Both the position numbers and the translations under genes were made by a program. Below are positions 8,537 through 16,311 of a stretch of 64,000 nucleotides of DNA, in pieces (position 1 is the first letter of the stretch; each line of letters begins with the position of its first letter). A model generated the notes under the pieces. It was not told the origin of the DNA. It worked only from the letters and a program-made list of their open reading frames with translations, and searched no databases. This stretch comes from Streptomyces sp. SJL17-4 (lineage in GTDB: Bacteria; Actinomycetota; Actinomycetes; Streptomycetales; Streptomycetaceae), in the NCBI RefSeq assembly GCF_036826855.1, contig NZ_CP104578.1, positions 7,870,501 through 7,934,500 on the forward strand. The letters run 5' to 3'.

Positions 8537-8568
8537 GGCGCCCACCCACCGTCACGAGAGGAGGGCCC

Positions 8569-8883
8569 GTGGCCCGCACCCCCATCGACCTCGTCGGGGC
8601 ACAGCCCGAGCCGCCGTTCGAGATCACCTTCGACGGCCGGCCCGTCCCCGCCCTGCCGGGCCAGACCCTCGCCGCGGCCCTGTGGGGCGCGGGCATCCTG
8701 GCCTGGCGCAGCACCCGGGAGGGAGCCCGCCCACGCGGCGCGTTCTGCGGCATCGGACAGTGCTACGACTGCCTCGCCACCGTCAACGGAGAGCCCAACC
8801 GCCGCGCCTGCCTGGTCCCGGCCCACCCCGGCGACGCGATCACCACGCAGGAAGGGCACGGCCATGACCGCCTCGGCGTCTGA
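8569..8883 (+). CDS. Small [2Fe-2S] subunit of the dehydrogenase (HcnA/LhpF-like gamma subunit)
   Basis: 104 residues from GTG 8569 with GAGAGGAGGG upstream. It is a plant-type ferredoxin-like domain similar to the N-terminus of sarcosine oxidase alpha: FDGRPVPALPGQTLAAALWGAG followed by the cluster ligands Cys60, Cys65, Cys68 (FCGIGQCYDC) and Cys81 (RRACLVP). Its 3' end overlaps the next gene by 20 bp. It should carry electrons between the flavin subunits. Confidence 0.9.
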   Translation: MARTPIDLVGAQPEPPFEITFDGRPVPALPGQTLAAALWGAGILAWRSTREGARPRGAFCGIGQCYDCLATVNGEPNRRACLVPAHPGDAITTQEGHGHDRLGV

Positions 8884-8935
8884 ACCGCAGGGCGCGGCCG
8901 TGACCGCCTCGGCGTCCGACCCGAAGCGCGCGGGC
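8864..8935 (+). repeat. 36-bp tandem duplication at the start of the alpha-subunit gene
   Basis: The ATGACCGCCTCGGCGTCTGA region starting 8864 is repeated as GTGACCGCCTCGGCGTCCGA at 8900, and both copies continue into a GCGCGG-containing tail. The duplication keeps frame and doubles the start region. Confidence 0.7.
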
Positions 8936-10399
8936 CGACACCCTGGCGTGCCCTACGACCTCCTGGTCGTCGGCGCGGGCCCCGCCGGCCTCGCCGGAGC
9001 CGTCGCCGCCTCCGGACTCGGCCTCTCCGTCGCCCTGGCGGACTCCTCGACCCAGCCCGGCGGCCAGTTCTACCGGCATCCGACACCCGCCCTGGGAGCG
9101 ACACGGCCCCAGGCCCTGCACCACGACTGGTCCGCCTTCGCCGAGATGCGCCGACGCCTCGCGGCGAGCACGGTCGATCACCTGACCGGGCATCATGTGT
9201 GGTCCGTCGTGAAGGAGACCGACGGGACCTGGACGGCGCACGCCCTCACCGGCGCGGACGGAACCGCGGACGCGCCCGTCCGCATCCGGGCCCGTGCCCT
9301 GCTCCTCGCCACCGGCGCCTACGAGCGCCAACTGCCCTTTCCCGGCTGGACCCTGCCCGGTGTCGTGGGCGCCGGGGGAGCGCAGGCCATGCTCAAGTCC
9401 GGGCTCGTACTGCCCGGCCGGCATGTCGTCGTGGCCGGCAGCGGCCCCCTGCTGCTGGCCGTCGCCTCCTCGCTCGCCTCGGCCGGAGCGCGGGTGCCGG
9501 CGGTGGTCGAGGCGGCGGGGTACCTGCGGTACGGGCGTGCCCCCCGCGCGCTCGCCACCAACCCGCGCAAGTCCGTCGAGGCCCTCGTCCACGCGGTCGC
9601 GCTGGCCCGCCACCGCGTACCCGTACGGCTCCGCAGCGCGGTGACCGAAGTGCACGGCACCGACCGGGTGGAGGCCGTCACGGTCAGCCGCCTGGACCGC
9701 GCATGGCGGCCCATACCGGGCACGGGTCGCCGGATCGCGTGCGACGCCCTGGCCGTCGGGCACGGCCTCGTGCCCCAGATCGAGCTGGCCGTGGCGGTCG
9801 GCTGCACCACCCGCGCGCTGCCCGACGGCACCCTGGGCCTGGCCCTGGACGACCTCCAGGAGAGCTCGGTGCCCGGCCTGTGGGCCGCTGGCGAGACCGG
9901 GGGCGTCGGCGGTGCAGAACTCGCCCGCACCGAGGGGGAACTGGCGGGCCGGGCGATCGCCGCGCGGCTCCTCGGCCGACGTACCGTACCCGGGGCGACC
10001 GCCGGACTCCGGCGGCGCCGGAACCGCATGCGGGCGTTCGCCGACGTCATGTCCGCCGCGCACGCCCCCGGCCCCGGCTGGCCCGACTGGCTGACCGACG
10101 ACACGGACGTGTGCCGCTGCGAGGAGGTCCCGGCGGGCCGGATCCGCGAGGCGGTCACCGAGCTCGGCGCGCACGACGCCCGGACCGTCAAACTCCTCAC
10201 CCGGGCCGGCATGGGGTGGTGCCAGGGCCGGATGTGCGGAACGGCGGTGGCATGTCTCGCGGCAGGCGGAGGCACCCCCGAACCACCCGTGGAACGACGC
10301 CCGTTCGCCGTCCCCGTACCGCTGTCGACGCTGGCCGCGCTCGACGCTCCGACGGACCCGGCTCCCGCCCTCGACGGGCCGGCAGACCCCTCTCAGTAA
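8864..10399 (+). CDS. FAD/NAD-binding oxidoreductase with BFD-like [2Fe-2S] domain, alpha subunit (HcnB/LhpE-like)
   Basis: 511 residues. YDLLVVGAGPAGLAGAVAA (GxGxxG at 37-42) binds FAD, LLLATGAYERQLPFPGWTLPGV is the ATG motif, and VVVAGSGPLLLAVASSLA is a second dinucleotide fold. The C-terminal BFD-like domain carries Cys417 and Cys419 (CRC), Cys453 and Cys458 (WCQGRMC) to hold a [2Fe-2S] cluster. Same architecture as HcnB and the alpha subunit of hydroxyproline/opine dehydrogenases. The N-terminus contains a 36-bp tandem duplication (MTASASE...VTASASD) giving alternative starts ATG 8864 and GTG 8900; the first is kept because it overlaps the preceding gene. Confidence 0.91.
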   Translation: MTASASEPQGAAVTASASDPKRAGRHPGVPYDLLVVGAGPAGLAGAVAASGLGLSVALADSSTQPGGQFYRHPTPALGATRPQALHHDWSAFAEMRRRLAASTVDHLTGHHVWSVVKETDGTWTAHALTGADGTADAPVRIRARALLLATGAYERQLPFPGWTLPGVVGAGGAQAMLKSGLVLPGRHVVVAGSGPLLLAVASSLASAGARVPAVVEAAGYLRYGRAPRALATNPRKSVEALVHAVALARHRVPVRLRSAVTEVHGTDRVEAVTVSRLDRAWRPIPGTGRRIACDALAVGHGLVPQIELAVAVGCTTRALPDGTLGLALDDLQESSVPGLWAAGETGGVGGAELARTEGELAGRAIAARLLGRRTVPGATAGLRRRRNRMRAFADVMSAAHAPGPGWPDWLTDDTDVCRCEEVPAGRIREAVTELGAHDARTVKLLTRAGMGWCQGRMCGTAVACLAAGGGTPEPPVERRPFAVPVPLSTLAALDAPTDPAPALDGPADPSQ

Positions 10400-10430
10400 C
10401 ACGTCCCACACCACAGAAAGGTACGTCGAG

Positions 10431-11339
10431 ATGAACGCCACCACCTGGACCACCGACCGCCCCTGGCGCGGCATCATGGTCGCCACCACCCTGCCGTTCA
10501 AGGAGGACCTCTCCGTCGACTACGACGCCTACGCCGAGCACGTGGCCTGGCTGATCGCCCAGGGCTGCGACGGCGTCGTCCCGAACGGCTCCCTGGGCGA
10601 GTACCAGACCCTCACGGCCGACGAGCGCGCCCGGGTCGTCCGTACCGCGGTCGAGGCCGCGGGCGACGGGGCGAGGGTCATGCCGGGCGTCGCCGCCTAC
10701 GGCAGCGCCGAGTCCCGCCGCTGGGCCGAACAGGCCGCCGAGGCCGGCTGTGGCTCCGTGCTGCTCCTGCCGCCCAACGCGTACCGCGCCGACGAGCCCT
10801 CCGTCATCGCCCACTACGCGGAGGTGGCCCGGGTCGGCATCCCGGTCGTCGCGTACAACAACCCCATCGACACCAAGGTCGACCTCGTCCCCGGCCTGCT
10901 GGCGACGCTCCACGCCGACGGCAGCATCGTCGCCGTGAAGGAGTTCAGCGGTGACGTCCGCAGGGCCTACGAGATCGCCGAACTCGCCCCGGAACTCGAC
11001 CTGTTGATCGGGGCCGACGACGTCCTCCTGGAACTGGCCCTGGCCGGCGCGGTCGGCTGGATCGCCGGCTACCCCAACGCCCTCCCCGCGAGCTGCGCCG
11101 AGGTGTACCGGGCCGCCGTGGCGGGCGACCTGGCGACCGCCCGGCCGCTCTACTCTTCGCTGCACTCCCTGCTGCGCTGGGACTCCAAGGTCGAGTTCGT
11201 CCAGTGCATCAAGCTGTCCATGGACATCGCCGGCCGCCGCGGCGGCCCCACCCGCCCGCCGCGCCTCCCTCTCACCGGCGCGACCGAGACCGCCGTACGT
11301 ACCGCCACGGAGAAGGCCGTCGCCGACGGCCACCGCTGA
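10431..11339 (+). CDS. DapA-family lyase, probable pyrroline-4-hydroxy-2-carboxylate deaminase
   Basis: 302 residues, ATG after AAAGG. Dihydrodipicolinate-synthase superfamily TIM barrel: GVVPNGSLGEYQTLTADER near residue 46 (the GxxGE phosphate-like loop), YNNP near 143, and the Schiff-base Lys170 in VVAVKEFSGD. Members of this family in hydroxyproline clusters (LhpC type) deaminate and dehydrate pyrroline-4-hydroxy-2-carboxylate to 2-oxoglutarate semialdehyde. The position between the dehydrogenase and an epimerase/ALDH pair fits that step better than lysine biosynthesis or sialate lysis. The stop codon lies in a run of roughly 13-bp repeats. Confidence 0.88.
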   Translation: MNATTWTTDRPWRGIMVATTLPFKEDLSVDYDAYAEHVAWLIAQGCDGVVPNGSLGEYQTLTADERARVVRTAVEAAGDGARVMPGVAAYGSAESRRWAEQAAEAGCGSVLLLPPNAYRADEPSVIAHYAEVARVGIPVVAYNNPIDTKVDLVPGLLATLHADGSIVAVKEFSGDVRRAYEIAELAPELDLLIGADDVLLELALAGAVGWIAGYPNALPASCAEVYRAAVAGDLATARPLYSSLHSLLRWDSKVEFVQCIKLSMDIAGRRGGPTRPPRLPLTGATETAVRTATEKAVADGHR

Positions 11340-11448
11340 CGGCCACCGCTGACGGGACCGCTGACGGCCAACGCTGACGGGACCGCCGTCAGCCACAGCC
11401 GACCGGACCCACCGACCGGACCCACCGACCGGACCCACCGACCGGACC
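11325..11448 (+). repeat. Two adjacent arrays of about 13-bp repeats between the DapA-like and epimerase genes
   Basis: From 11325 to about 11387, GACGGCCACCGCT-type units (12-13 bp, two identical then three variant copies) begin in the last codons and stop of the DapA-like gene. From about 11398 to 11448, four copies of ACCGACCGGACCC follow, ending just before the AAAGGAA ribosome-binding site of the epimerase gene. The units carry TGA codons in more than one frame. Confidence 0.85.
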
Positions 11449-11460
11449 GAAAGGAACTCA

Positions 11461-12465
11461 GTGCGTACGCGTCATGTCTTCCACGCAGTCGACTCCCACA
11501 CCGAGGGAATGCCCACCCGGGTCATCACCGGAGGTGTCGGTGTGATCCCCGGGGCCACCATGGCCGAGCGCAGGATCCACTTCATCGAGCACCTCGACCA
11601 CCTCAGGACGCTCCTCATGTTCGAGCCGCGCGGTCACGCGGCGATGAGCGGCGCCATCCTCCAGCCGCCCACCCGCCCCGACGCCGACTACGGCGTCCTC
11701 TACATCGAGGTGTCGGGCCTCCTGCCGATGTGCGGCCACGGCACCATCGGCGTCGCCACCGTCCTCGTCGAGACCGGCATGGTGCCGGTCGTCGAACCGG
11801 TCACCACGGTCCGCCTCGACACCCCGGCGGGGCTCGTCTCCGTCGACGTACGGGTGGAGGACGGCGCGGCGAAGTCCGCCACCTTCACCAACGTGCCCGC
11901 CTTCTGCGTGGGCCTGGACCGCACGGTGGACGTCCCCGGATTCGGCAAGGTCACCTACGACCTCGCCTTCGGCGGCAACTTCTACGCCTTCGTCTCCCTC
12001 GACGACCTCGGGCTGCCGTTCGACCGCGACCGCAAGGACGACCTCCTCGCCGCCGGACTCGCGATCATGGACGCGATCAACGCCTCCCCGGACCGCCCCG
12101 CGCACCCCACCCAGCCCGAGATCGCCGGGCTCAAGCACGTCTACCTCACGGCGCCCGGCTCCGACGCCGCGCACTCGCGGCACGCGATGGCCATCCACCC
12201 CGGCTGGTTCGACCGCTCCCCGTGCGGCACCGGCACCAGCGCCCGCATGGCCCAACTCCACGCACGGGGCGAACTCCCCCTCGACCGCGACTTCGTCAAC
12301 GAGTCCTTCATCGGCACCCGGTTCACCGGCCGGCTCACCGCCGGAACGGAGATCGGAGGCCTGCCCGCCGTCGTCCCGACCGTCACCGGCCGCGCCTGGA
12401 TCACCGGCACCGCCCAGTACTTCCTCGACCCGGACGACCCCTTCCCCGGAGGCTTCCTCCTGTGA
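11461..12465 (+). CDS. 4-hydroxyproline 2-epimerase / proline racemase family
   Basis: 334 residues, GTG start 12 nt after AAAGGAA. Both catalytic cysteines are present: Cys91 in LLPMCGHGTIG and Cys255 in DRSPCGTGTSAR, with DSHTEGMPTRV at the N-terminus. Cys/Cys enzymes with the MCGHGTIG form racemise proline or epimerise trans-4-hydroxy-L-proline to cis-4-hydroxy-D-proline. The flanking dehydrogenase, deaminase and aldehyde dehydrogenase favour the hydroxyproline epimerase role (LhpA type). Its stop overlaps the ALDH start (GTGA). Confidence 0.93.
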   Translation: MRTRHVFHAVDSHTEGMPTRVITGGVGVIPGATMAERRIHFIEHLDHLRTLLMFEPRGHAAMSGAILQPPTRPDADYGVLYIEVSGLLPMCGHGTIGVATVLVETGMVPVVEPVTTVRLDTPAGLVSVDVRVEDGAAKSATFTNVPAFCVGLDRTVDVPGFGKVTYDLAFGGNFYAFVSLDDLGLPFDRDRKDDLLAAGLAIMDAINASPDRPAHPTQPEIAGLKHVYLTAPGSDAAHSRHAMAIHPGWFDRSPCGTGTSARMAQLHARGELPLDRDFVNESFIGTRFTGRLTAGTEIGGLPAVVPTVTGRAWITGTAQYFLDPDDPFPGGFLL

Positions 12466-13847
12466 TCACCGACCCGTCCACCCTCGTCTCCCGCAACCCG
12501 GCGGACCCGGCCGACGTGCTCCTCCGCCTCCCGGCCCCGGGCGCCTTCGCCGCCGCCGACGCCGTCGAGCGGGCCCGGGCCGCCCAGCCCGGCTGGCTGC
12601 GCGCCGGGGCCGCGGCCCGCTCTGCCGCGCTCGGCGCCGTCGCCGCCGCCCTGGAGGCCGCGGCCGACGAACTCGCCGCCCTCGCCGTACGCGAGGTCGG
12701 CAAGCCGCTCGCCGAAGCCAGGGCCGAGGTCGTGCGCACCGTCGCGATCTGGCGCTACTACGCCCAGGCGCCCTTCGAGCCCACCGGCGCCGTCCACGAG
12801 ACGGCGGCAGGACCCGGCCTGCTCCTGACCCGGCGCCGCCCGCACGGCGTGGCCGGGCTCGTCACGCCCTGGAACTTCCCCTTCGCCATCCCCAGCTGGA
12901 AGGCCGCCCCGGCCCTCGCGGTCGGCAACACGGTCGTCCTCAAACCGGCTCCCGAAGCCACCGCGTGCGCCCAGCGGCTCGCCGAGATCGTCCGACAGGC
13001 CCTGCCGGAGCAGGTGTTCGCCGTCCTACCGGGCGGCCCCACCGAGGGCAACGCGCTCGTCTCCGCCGCAGACGTCGTCTCCTTCACCGGATCCACTCCC
13101 GTGGGCCGGGCCGTCGTCCGCGCGGCGACGGCGCGCGGCATCCCCGCACAGGCCGAGATGGGCGGCCTGAACGCTGCGATCGTCCTGCCCGACGCGGACA
13201 TCGGCCGGGCGGCGGCCCACATCGCCGCCGCCGTCGCCGGGTTCGCGGGCCAGAAGTGCACCGCCACCAGCCGGATCGTCGCGGTCGGCGCCGCACTCGA
13301 CCCCCTGCGCGAGGCCCTCGCCGAGGCCTTCCGGGCCGTCCGGGTCGGTGACCCGGCCGATCCGGAGACGGTCTGCGGGCCGCTCGTCCACGAGAGCGCG
13401 CGGGAGCGGGTGGTCGAGGCCTGGCAGGGGCTCCCGGTGCTCGCCGGCGCCACCGTACCGGCGACACCCGGCTGGTACGCGGCCCCGACCCTGGTCGAGA
13501 ATGTCCCGCCGGGGCACGGACTGCTCAACGAGGAGGTCTTCGGGCCCGTCGCCGCACTGCTCCCCGCCGACGACCTGGCCCACGCGGTACGGATCACCAA
13601 CTCCGTGCCGTACGGCCTCGTCACCTCGGTCCACACGGCCGACCTCGACGCTGCCCTGTACGGACTCGACCTCGTCGACACCGGCATGATCCGGATCAAC
13701 GCCCCGACCACCGGAGTCGACTTCCACCTGCCGTTCGGCGGGGCCAAGCAGTCCGGTCACGGCCCGCGCGAGCAGGGCAGGGCGGCCCTCGGGTTCTACA
13801 CGTCCTCCCGGACGTACACCCTGGCACCCGCGGGCGCCGCAACGTGA
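12462..13847 (+). CDS. Aldehyde dehydrogenase, probable 2,5-dioxopentanoate (2-oxoglutarate semialdehyde) dehydrogenase
   Basis: 461 residues from GTG 12462, which overlaps the epimerase stop. NAD(P)-binding VTPWNFPFAIPSWKAAPALAVGN, TVVLKPAPEAT, FTGSTPVGRAV, general base Glu232 in EMGGLN, catalytic Cys266 in FAGQKCTATSR and the C-terminal LPFGGAKQSGHGPREQG are all intact. It would oxidise the product of the DapA-like enzyme to 2-oxoglutarate, feeding the TCA cycle. The long in-frame extension upstream is a shadow of the epimerase gene. Confidence 0.92.
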   Translation: MITDPSTLVSRNPADPADVLLRLPAPGAFAAADAVERARAAQPGWLRAGAAARSAALGAVAAALEAAADELAALAVREVGKPLAEARAEVVRTVAIWRYYAQAPFEPTGAVHETAAGPGLLLTRRRPHGVAGLVTPWNFPFAIPSWKAAPALAVGNTVVLKPAPEATACAQRLAEIVRQALPEQVFAVLPGGPTEGNALVSAADVVSFTGSTPVGRAVVRAATARGIPAQAEMGGLNAAIVLPDADIGRAAAHIAAAVAGFAGQKCTATSRIVAVGAALDPLREALAEAFRAVRVGDPADPETVCGPLVHESARERVVEAWQGLPVLAGATVPATPGWYAAPTLVENVPPGHGLLNEEVFGPVAALLPADDLAHAVRITNSVPYGLVTSVHTADLDAALYGLDLVDTGMIRINAPTTGVDFHLPFGGAKQSGHGPREQGRAALGFYTSSRTYTLAPAGAAT

Positions 13848-14575
13848 CATCGTACGGGGGTGACGCAGTACGTACCGAAGGGATCACCACCGCCATGGGG
13901 CACCTGACCCGACGCGACCTGAACGCTTCCCGCGAGCGGCTGCGCGACCAGGTCGCCCATGCCCTGCGCGCCGCCCTGATCTCCGGCGAGCTGCGGCCGG
14001 GCGTGGTGTACTCGGCCCCCACCCTGGCCGAGGACTTCGGGATCTCCGCCACCCCCGTGCGCGAGGCGATGCTCGACCTGGCCCGTGAGGGGCTGGTCGA
14101 GCCCGTCCGCAACAAGGGGTTCCGGGTCACCGAGGTCGACGAACGCGACCTCGACCAGTTCACCGAGATCCGGGCGCTCATCGAGATCCCGACGGTCGGC
14201 CGCGTCACCCGGTCCGCGACCCACGAGGACCTGGAGGCGCTGCGGCCGGTGGCCCTGGAGATCGTTCGCGCCGCCCGCGACCACGATCTCATCGGCTATC
14301 TGGAGGCCGACCGGCTCTTCCACCTCACCCTGCTCGGCCTCGCCGGAAACGAGCGCCTCGTCGAGACCGTCGGCGATCTGCGCAAGCGGTCGCGGCTGTA
14401 CGGGCTCACCGCCCTGGACGAGAGCGGCGACCTCATCCCGTCGGCCGAGGAGCATCTGGAACTCCTCGACCTGATGCTCGCCGGGGACGCCGAGGGCGCG
14501 GAGGCGTGCATGACCCGGCACCTGGGACACGTCCGATCCTTGTGGGCCAGGAGCGCCGGCCCGGCCGGGAACTAG
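13844..14575 (+). CDS. GntR-family (FCD) transcriptional regulator
   Basis: 243 residues from GTG 13844 (GTGA overlap with the ALDH stop); ATG 13895 is an alternative with GAAGGG 11 nt upstream. The wHTH runs LRDQVAHALRAALISGELRPGVVYS...LAEDFGISATPVREAMLDLAREGLVEPVRNKGFRV, followed by an all-helical FCD effector domain with metal/ligand residues in the EIRALIEIPTVG...DRLFHLTLLG helices. As last gene of the rightward operon it is the likely local regulator and would bind the paired AATGTGAAAT sites at 7246-7263 and 7360-7375. Release by hydroxyproline or a pathway intermediate is inferred. Confidence 0.9.
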   Translation: MTSYGGDAVRTEGITTAMGHLTRRDLNASRERLRDQVAHALRAALISGELRPGVVYSAPTLAEDFGISATPVREAMLDLAREGLVEPVRNKGFRVTEVDERDLDQFTEIRALIEIPTVGRVTRSATHEDLEALRPVALEIVRAARDHDLIGYLEADRLFHLTLLGLAGNERLVETVGDLRKRSRLYGLTALDESGDLIPSAEEHLELLDLMLAGDAEGAEACMTRHLGHVRSLWARSAGPAGN

Positions 14576-14590
14576 GGCCTGTCTTTCGAA

Positions 14591-15202
14591 TCATGCCGGG
14601 CTCGCGGAGCCGAGGAGCGACCCGAGGAACGCGTCGAGCATCGCGGTCTGCACCTCCTCGGGGAATCGGGCGGGGTCGAAGAGGGCCTGGACGACGAGGC
14701 CGTGCGTGAAGGCGACGGCGGTGGCGGCGAGTTGCTCCAGGTCGGCGTCGGCGCCCGCCGGCAGCTCGCCGAGGTCGCGTGCGGCTTCCAGATGGGGGAG
14801 GAGGGTCGCGCGCAGTCGGGAGTAGCGGTCGGCCTGCTCCGTGGTGAGCCCCTCGTCGGCGAGGGAGAGGTCCCAGGAGCTGACCCAGATGCGATTGCGG
14901 GCGGTGTCGCCCGGAGTCAGCGGCAGGATGTCCAGCAGCATGACCCGCACGGTGGCGAGGCCCGCGGCGGGACGGGCCCTGCGGGGACGTTCCGCGGTGC
15001 GCTTCTCCAGCAGGCCCAGGGCGTGCGTGATCAGGGCGCGTTTCGTCGGGAAGTAGTGCATGAGCATCCCGGTCGAGACACCCATCGCGGCCGCGACGGC
15101 GCGCAGGGTCAGCCCCCCGAACCCCTTGTCGGCGAGTACCTGCCACACCGTCTCGGATACGTCCTCACGGCGGGCATCGCGGTCTCCAGGTGCGGGCGGC
15201 AT
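14591..15202 (-). CDS. TetR-family transcriptional regulator (BetI-like)
   Basis: 203 residues from ATG 15202. The N-terminal HTH is VSETVWQVLADKGFGGLTLRAVAAAMGVSTGMLMHYFPTKRALITHAL; the C-terminal domain is BetI-like (MLLDILPLTPGDTARNRIWVSSW...LEQLAATAVAFTHGLVVQALFDPARFPEEVQTAMLDAFLG). It is transcribed away from the GNAT gene at 15256; the 53-bp gap holds a repeated TTACGTACCGA, a likely autoregulatory site. Target genes beyond its neighbour are unknown. Confidence 0.9.
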   Translation of the reverse strand: MPPAPGDRDARREDVSETVWQVLADKGFGGLTLRAVAAAMGVSTGMLMHYFPTKRALITHALGLLEKRTAERPRRARPAAGLATVRVMLLDILPLTPGDTARNRIWVSSWDLSLADEGLTTEQADRYSRLRATLLPHLEAARDLGELPAGADADLEQLAATAVAFTHGLVVQALFDPARFPEEVQTAMLDAFLGSLLGSASPA

Positions 15203-15211
15203 GCTGCTAGC

Positions 15212-15240
15212 TTACGTACCGAACGCTTGTTACGTACCGA
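15212..15240. promoter_or_regulatory. Repeat operator between TetR and GNAT genes
   Basis: TTACGTACCGA occurs at 15212-15222 and 15230-15240, 18 bp apart, with an imperfect dyad TACCGAACGC/TTGTTACGTA between. It lies directly upstream of the TetR start, the usual place for autoregulation. Confidence 0.5.
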
Positions 15241-15255
15241 GGGAGCGACGTTCGG

Positions 15256-16266
15256 ATGTTCACTCTGCCCATCGGCGACCGTGCCCGCCTCCGCCCCCTG
15301 GAGCCCTGGCGGGCGCAGGAGTTCCTCGCCCACATCGACCGCGCGCGGGACACCGTCGACCCGTGGATCCCCTGGGCGACGTTCAGCACCGACCTGCCCT
15401 CCGCCACGGCCACCCTCCAGCGCTACGCCGACCGGCTGGCCACGGACGCCGGCGGGATCTTCGGCATCTGGCTGGACGGCACCCTGGTCGGCGGCGTCAT
15501 GTTCACCCGCTTCGACAGCACCTCAGGGGTCTGTGAGATCGGCTGCTGGCTGGAGAAGGCGGGGGAGGGGCGTGGCCTGGTGAACCGGGCCTGCCGGACA
15601 CTGATCGACTGGGCCTTCACCGAGCGGGGGATGAGCCGGGTCGAGTGGTGGGCCGCGGCGGGCAACACCCGCAGCATCGGGGCCGCGCGCCGGCTCGGCA
15701 TGACCCGGGACGGTGTACTGCGGCGGCATTCTCCGTACCGAGGGGTGCGCCACGACATCGAGGTCTGGTCCGTCCTCTCCGAGGAGTGGCCGACGGCCGG
15801 GGAAGACACCGCATCTGGAGTCCAGGCCGAACTCGACCGGTTGATGGGCGTGTTCGTCGGCGCCTTCACCAACACCGGTGGCACGCGGCCCGACCTCGGT
15901 GTCATCCGCGACGTCTTCATTCCGGAGGGGAGGATCATCGCGAACGTCGGAAGCGAACCGGTGATCCACGATCTCGACGCGTTCATCGAACCCCGTCAGA
16001 AGATGCTCACCGACGGCACGCTGACGGAGTTCTCCGAGTGGGAGGTCGCCGCGCGCACCGAGATCTTCGGATCGATCGCCCACCGCTTCAGCGAGTACCG
16101 CAAGTCCGGCTACCACAACGGCGAGTGGTTCGAGGGCTCCGGCCACAAGACCACCCAGTACCTCCTGACCCCGGAGGGATGGAGGATGTCGTCCCTGGCC
16201 TGGGACGACGCGCCCTCCACCCCCGCGGTCACCGTCACCACCCCCGCGGTCACCGTCACCGAATGA
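15256..16266 (+). CDS. GNAT acetyltransferase fused to an NTF2/SnoaL-like domain
   Basis: 336 residues. Residues about 1-175 are a RimJ/RimL-type GNAT domain (acetyl-CoA loop region EKAGEGRGLVNRACRTLIDWAF, then NTRSIGAARRLGMTRDGVLR). Residues about 185-315 form a separate NTF2-like domain (LDRLMGVFVGAFTNTGG...VIHDLDAFIEPRQKMLTDG...GHKTTQYLLTPEGWRMSSLAWDD), like many uncharacterised SnoaL/DUF4440 proteins. The tail repeats TPAVTVT. The reading frame is continuous and the linker shows no sign of frameshift, so I read it as a real fusion. The GNAT part probably acetylates a protein N-terminus or small amine; the role of the second domain is unknown. Confidence 0.87.
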   Translation: MFTLPIGDRARLRPLEPWRAQEFLAHIDRARDTVDPWIPWATFSTDLPSATATLQRYADRLATDAGGIFGIWLDGTLVGGVMFTRFDSTSGVCEIGCWLEKAGEGRGLVNRACRTLIDWAFTERGMSRVEWWAAAGNTRSIGAARRLGMTRDGVLRRHSPYRGVRHDIEVWSVLSEEWPTAGEDTASGVQAELDRLMGVFVGAFTNTGGTRPDLGVIRDVFIPEGRIIANVGSEPVIHDLDAFIEPRQKMLTDGTLTEFSEWEVAARTEIFGSIAHRFSEYRKSGYHNGEWFEGSGHKTTQYLLTPEGWRMSSLAWDDAPSTPAVTVTTPAVTVTE

Positions 16267-16311
16267 CGGAGAGCCCCGGTGGGACCCGGGGTACGGCCCC
16301 GGTGGGATCGC

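Noticed and set aside
5429..8545. A 1038-codon open frame antisense to the FAD oxidoreductase gene and running into the SBP gene
   Set aside because: Composition is the Arg/Pro/Ala-rich pattern produced by reading G+C-rich genes in the wrong frame; both true genes on each side have motifs and starts.
11730..12461. Possible long N-terminal extension of the aldehyde dehydrogenase
   Set aside because: Arg/His/Pro-rich antipattern in the epimerase gene; GTG 12462 overlaps the epimerase stop.
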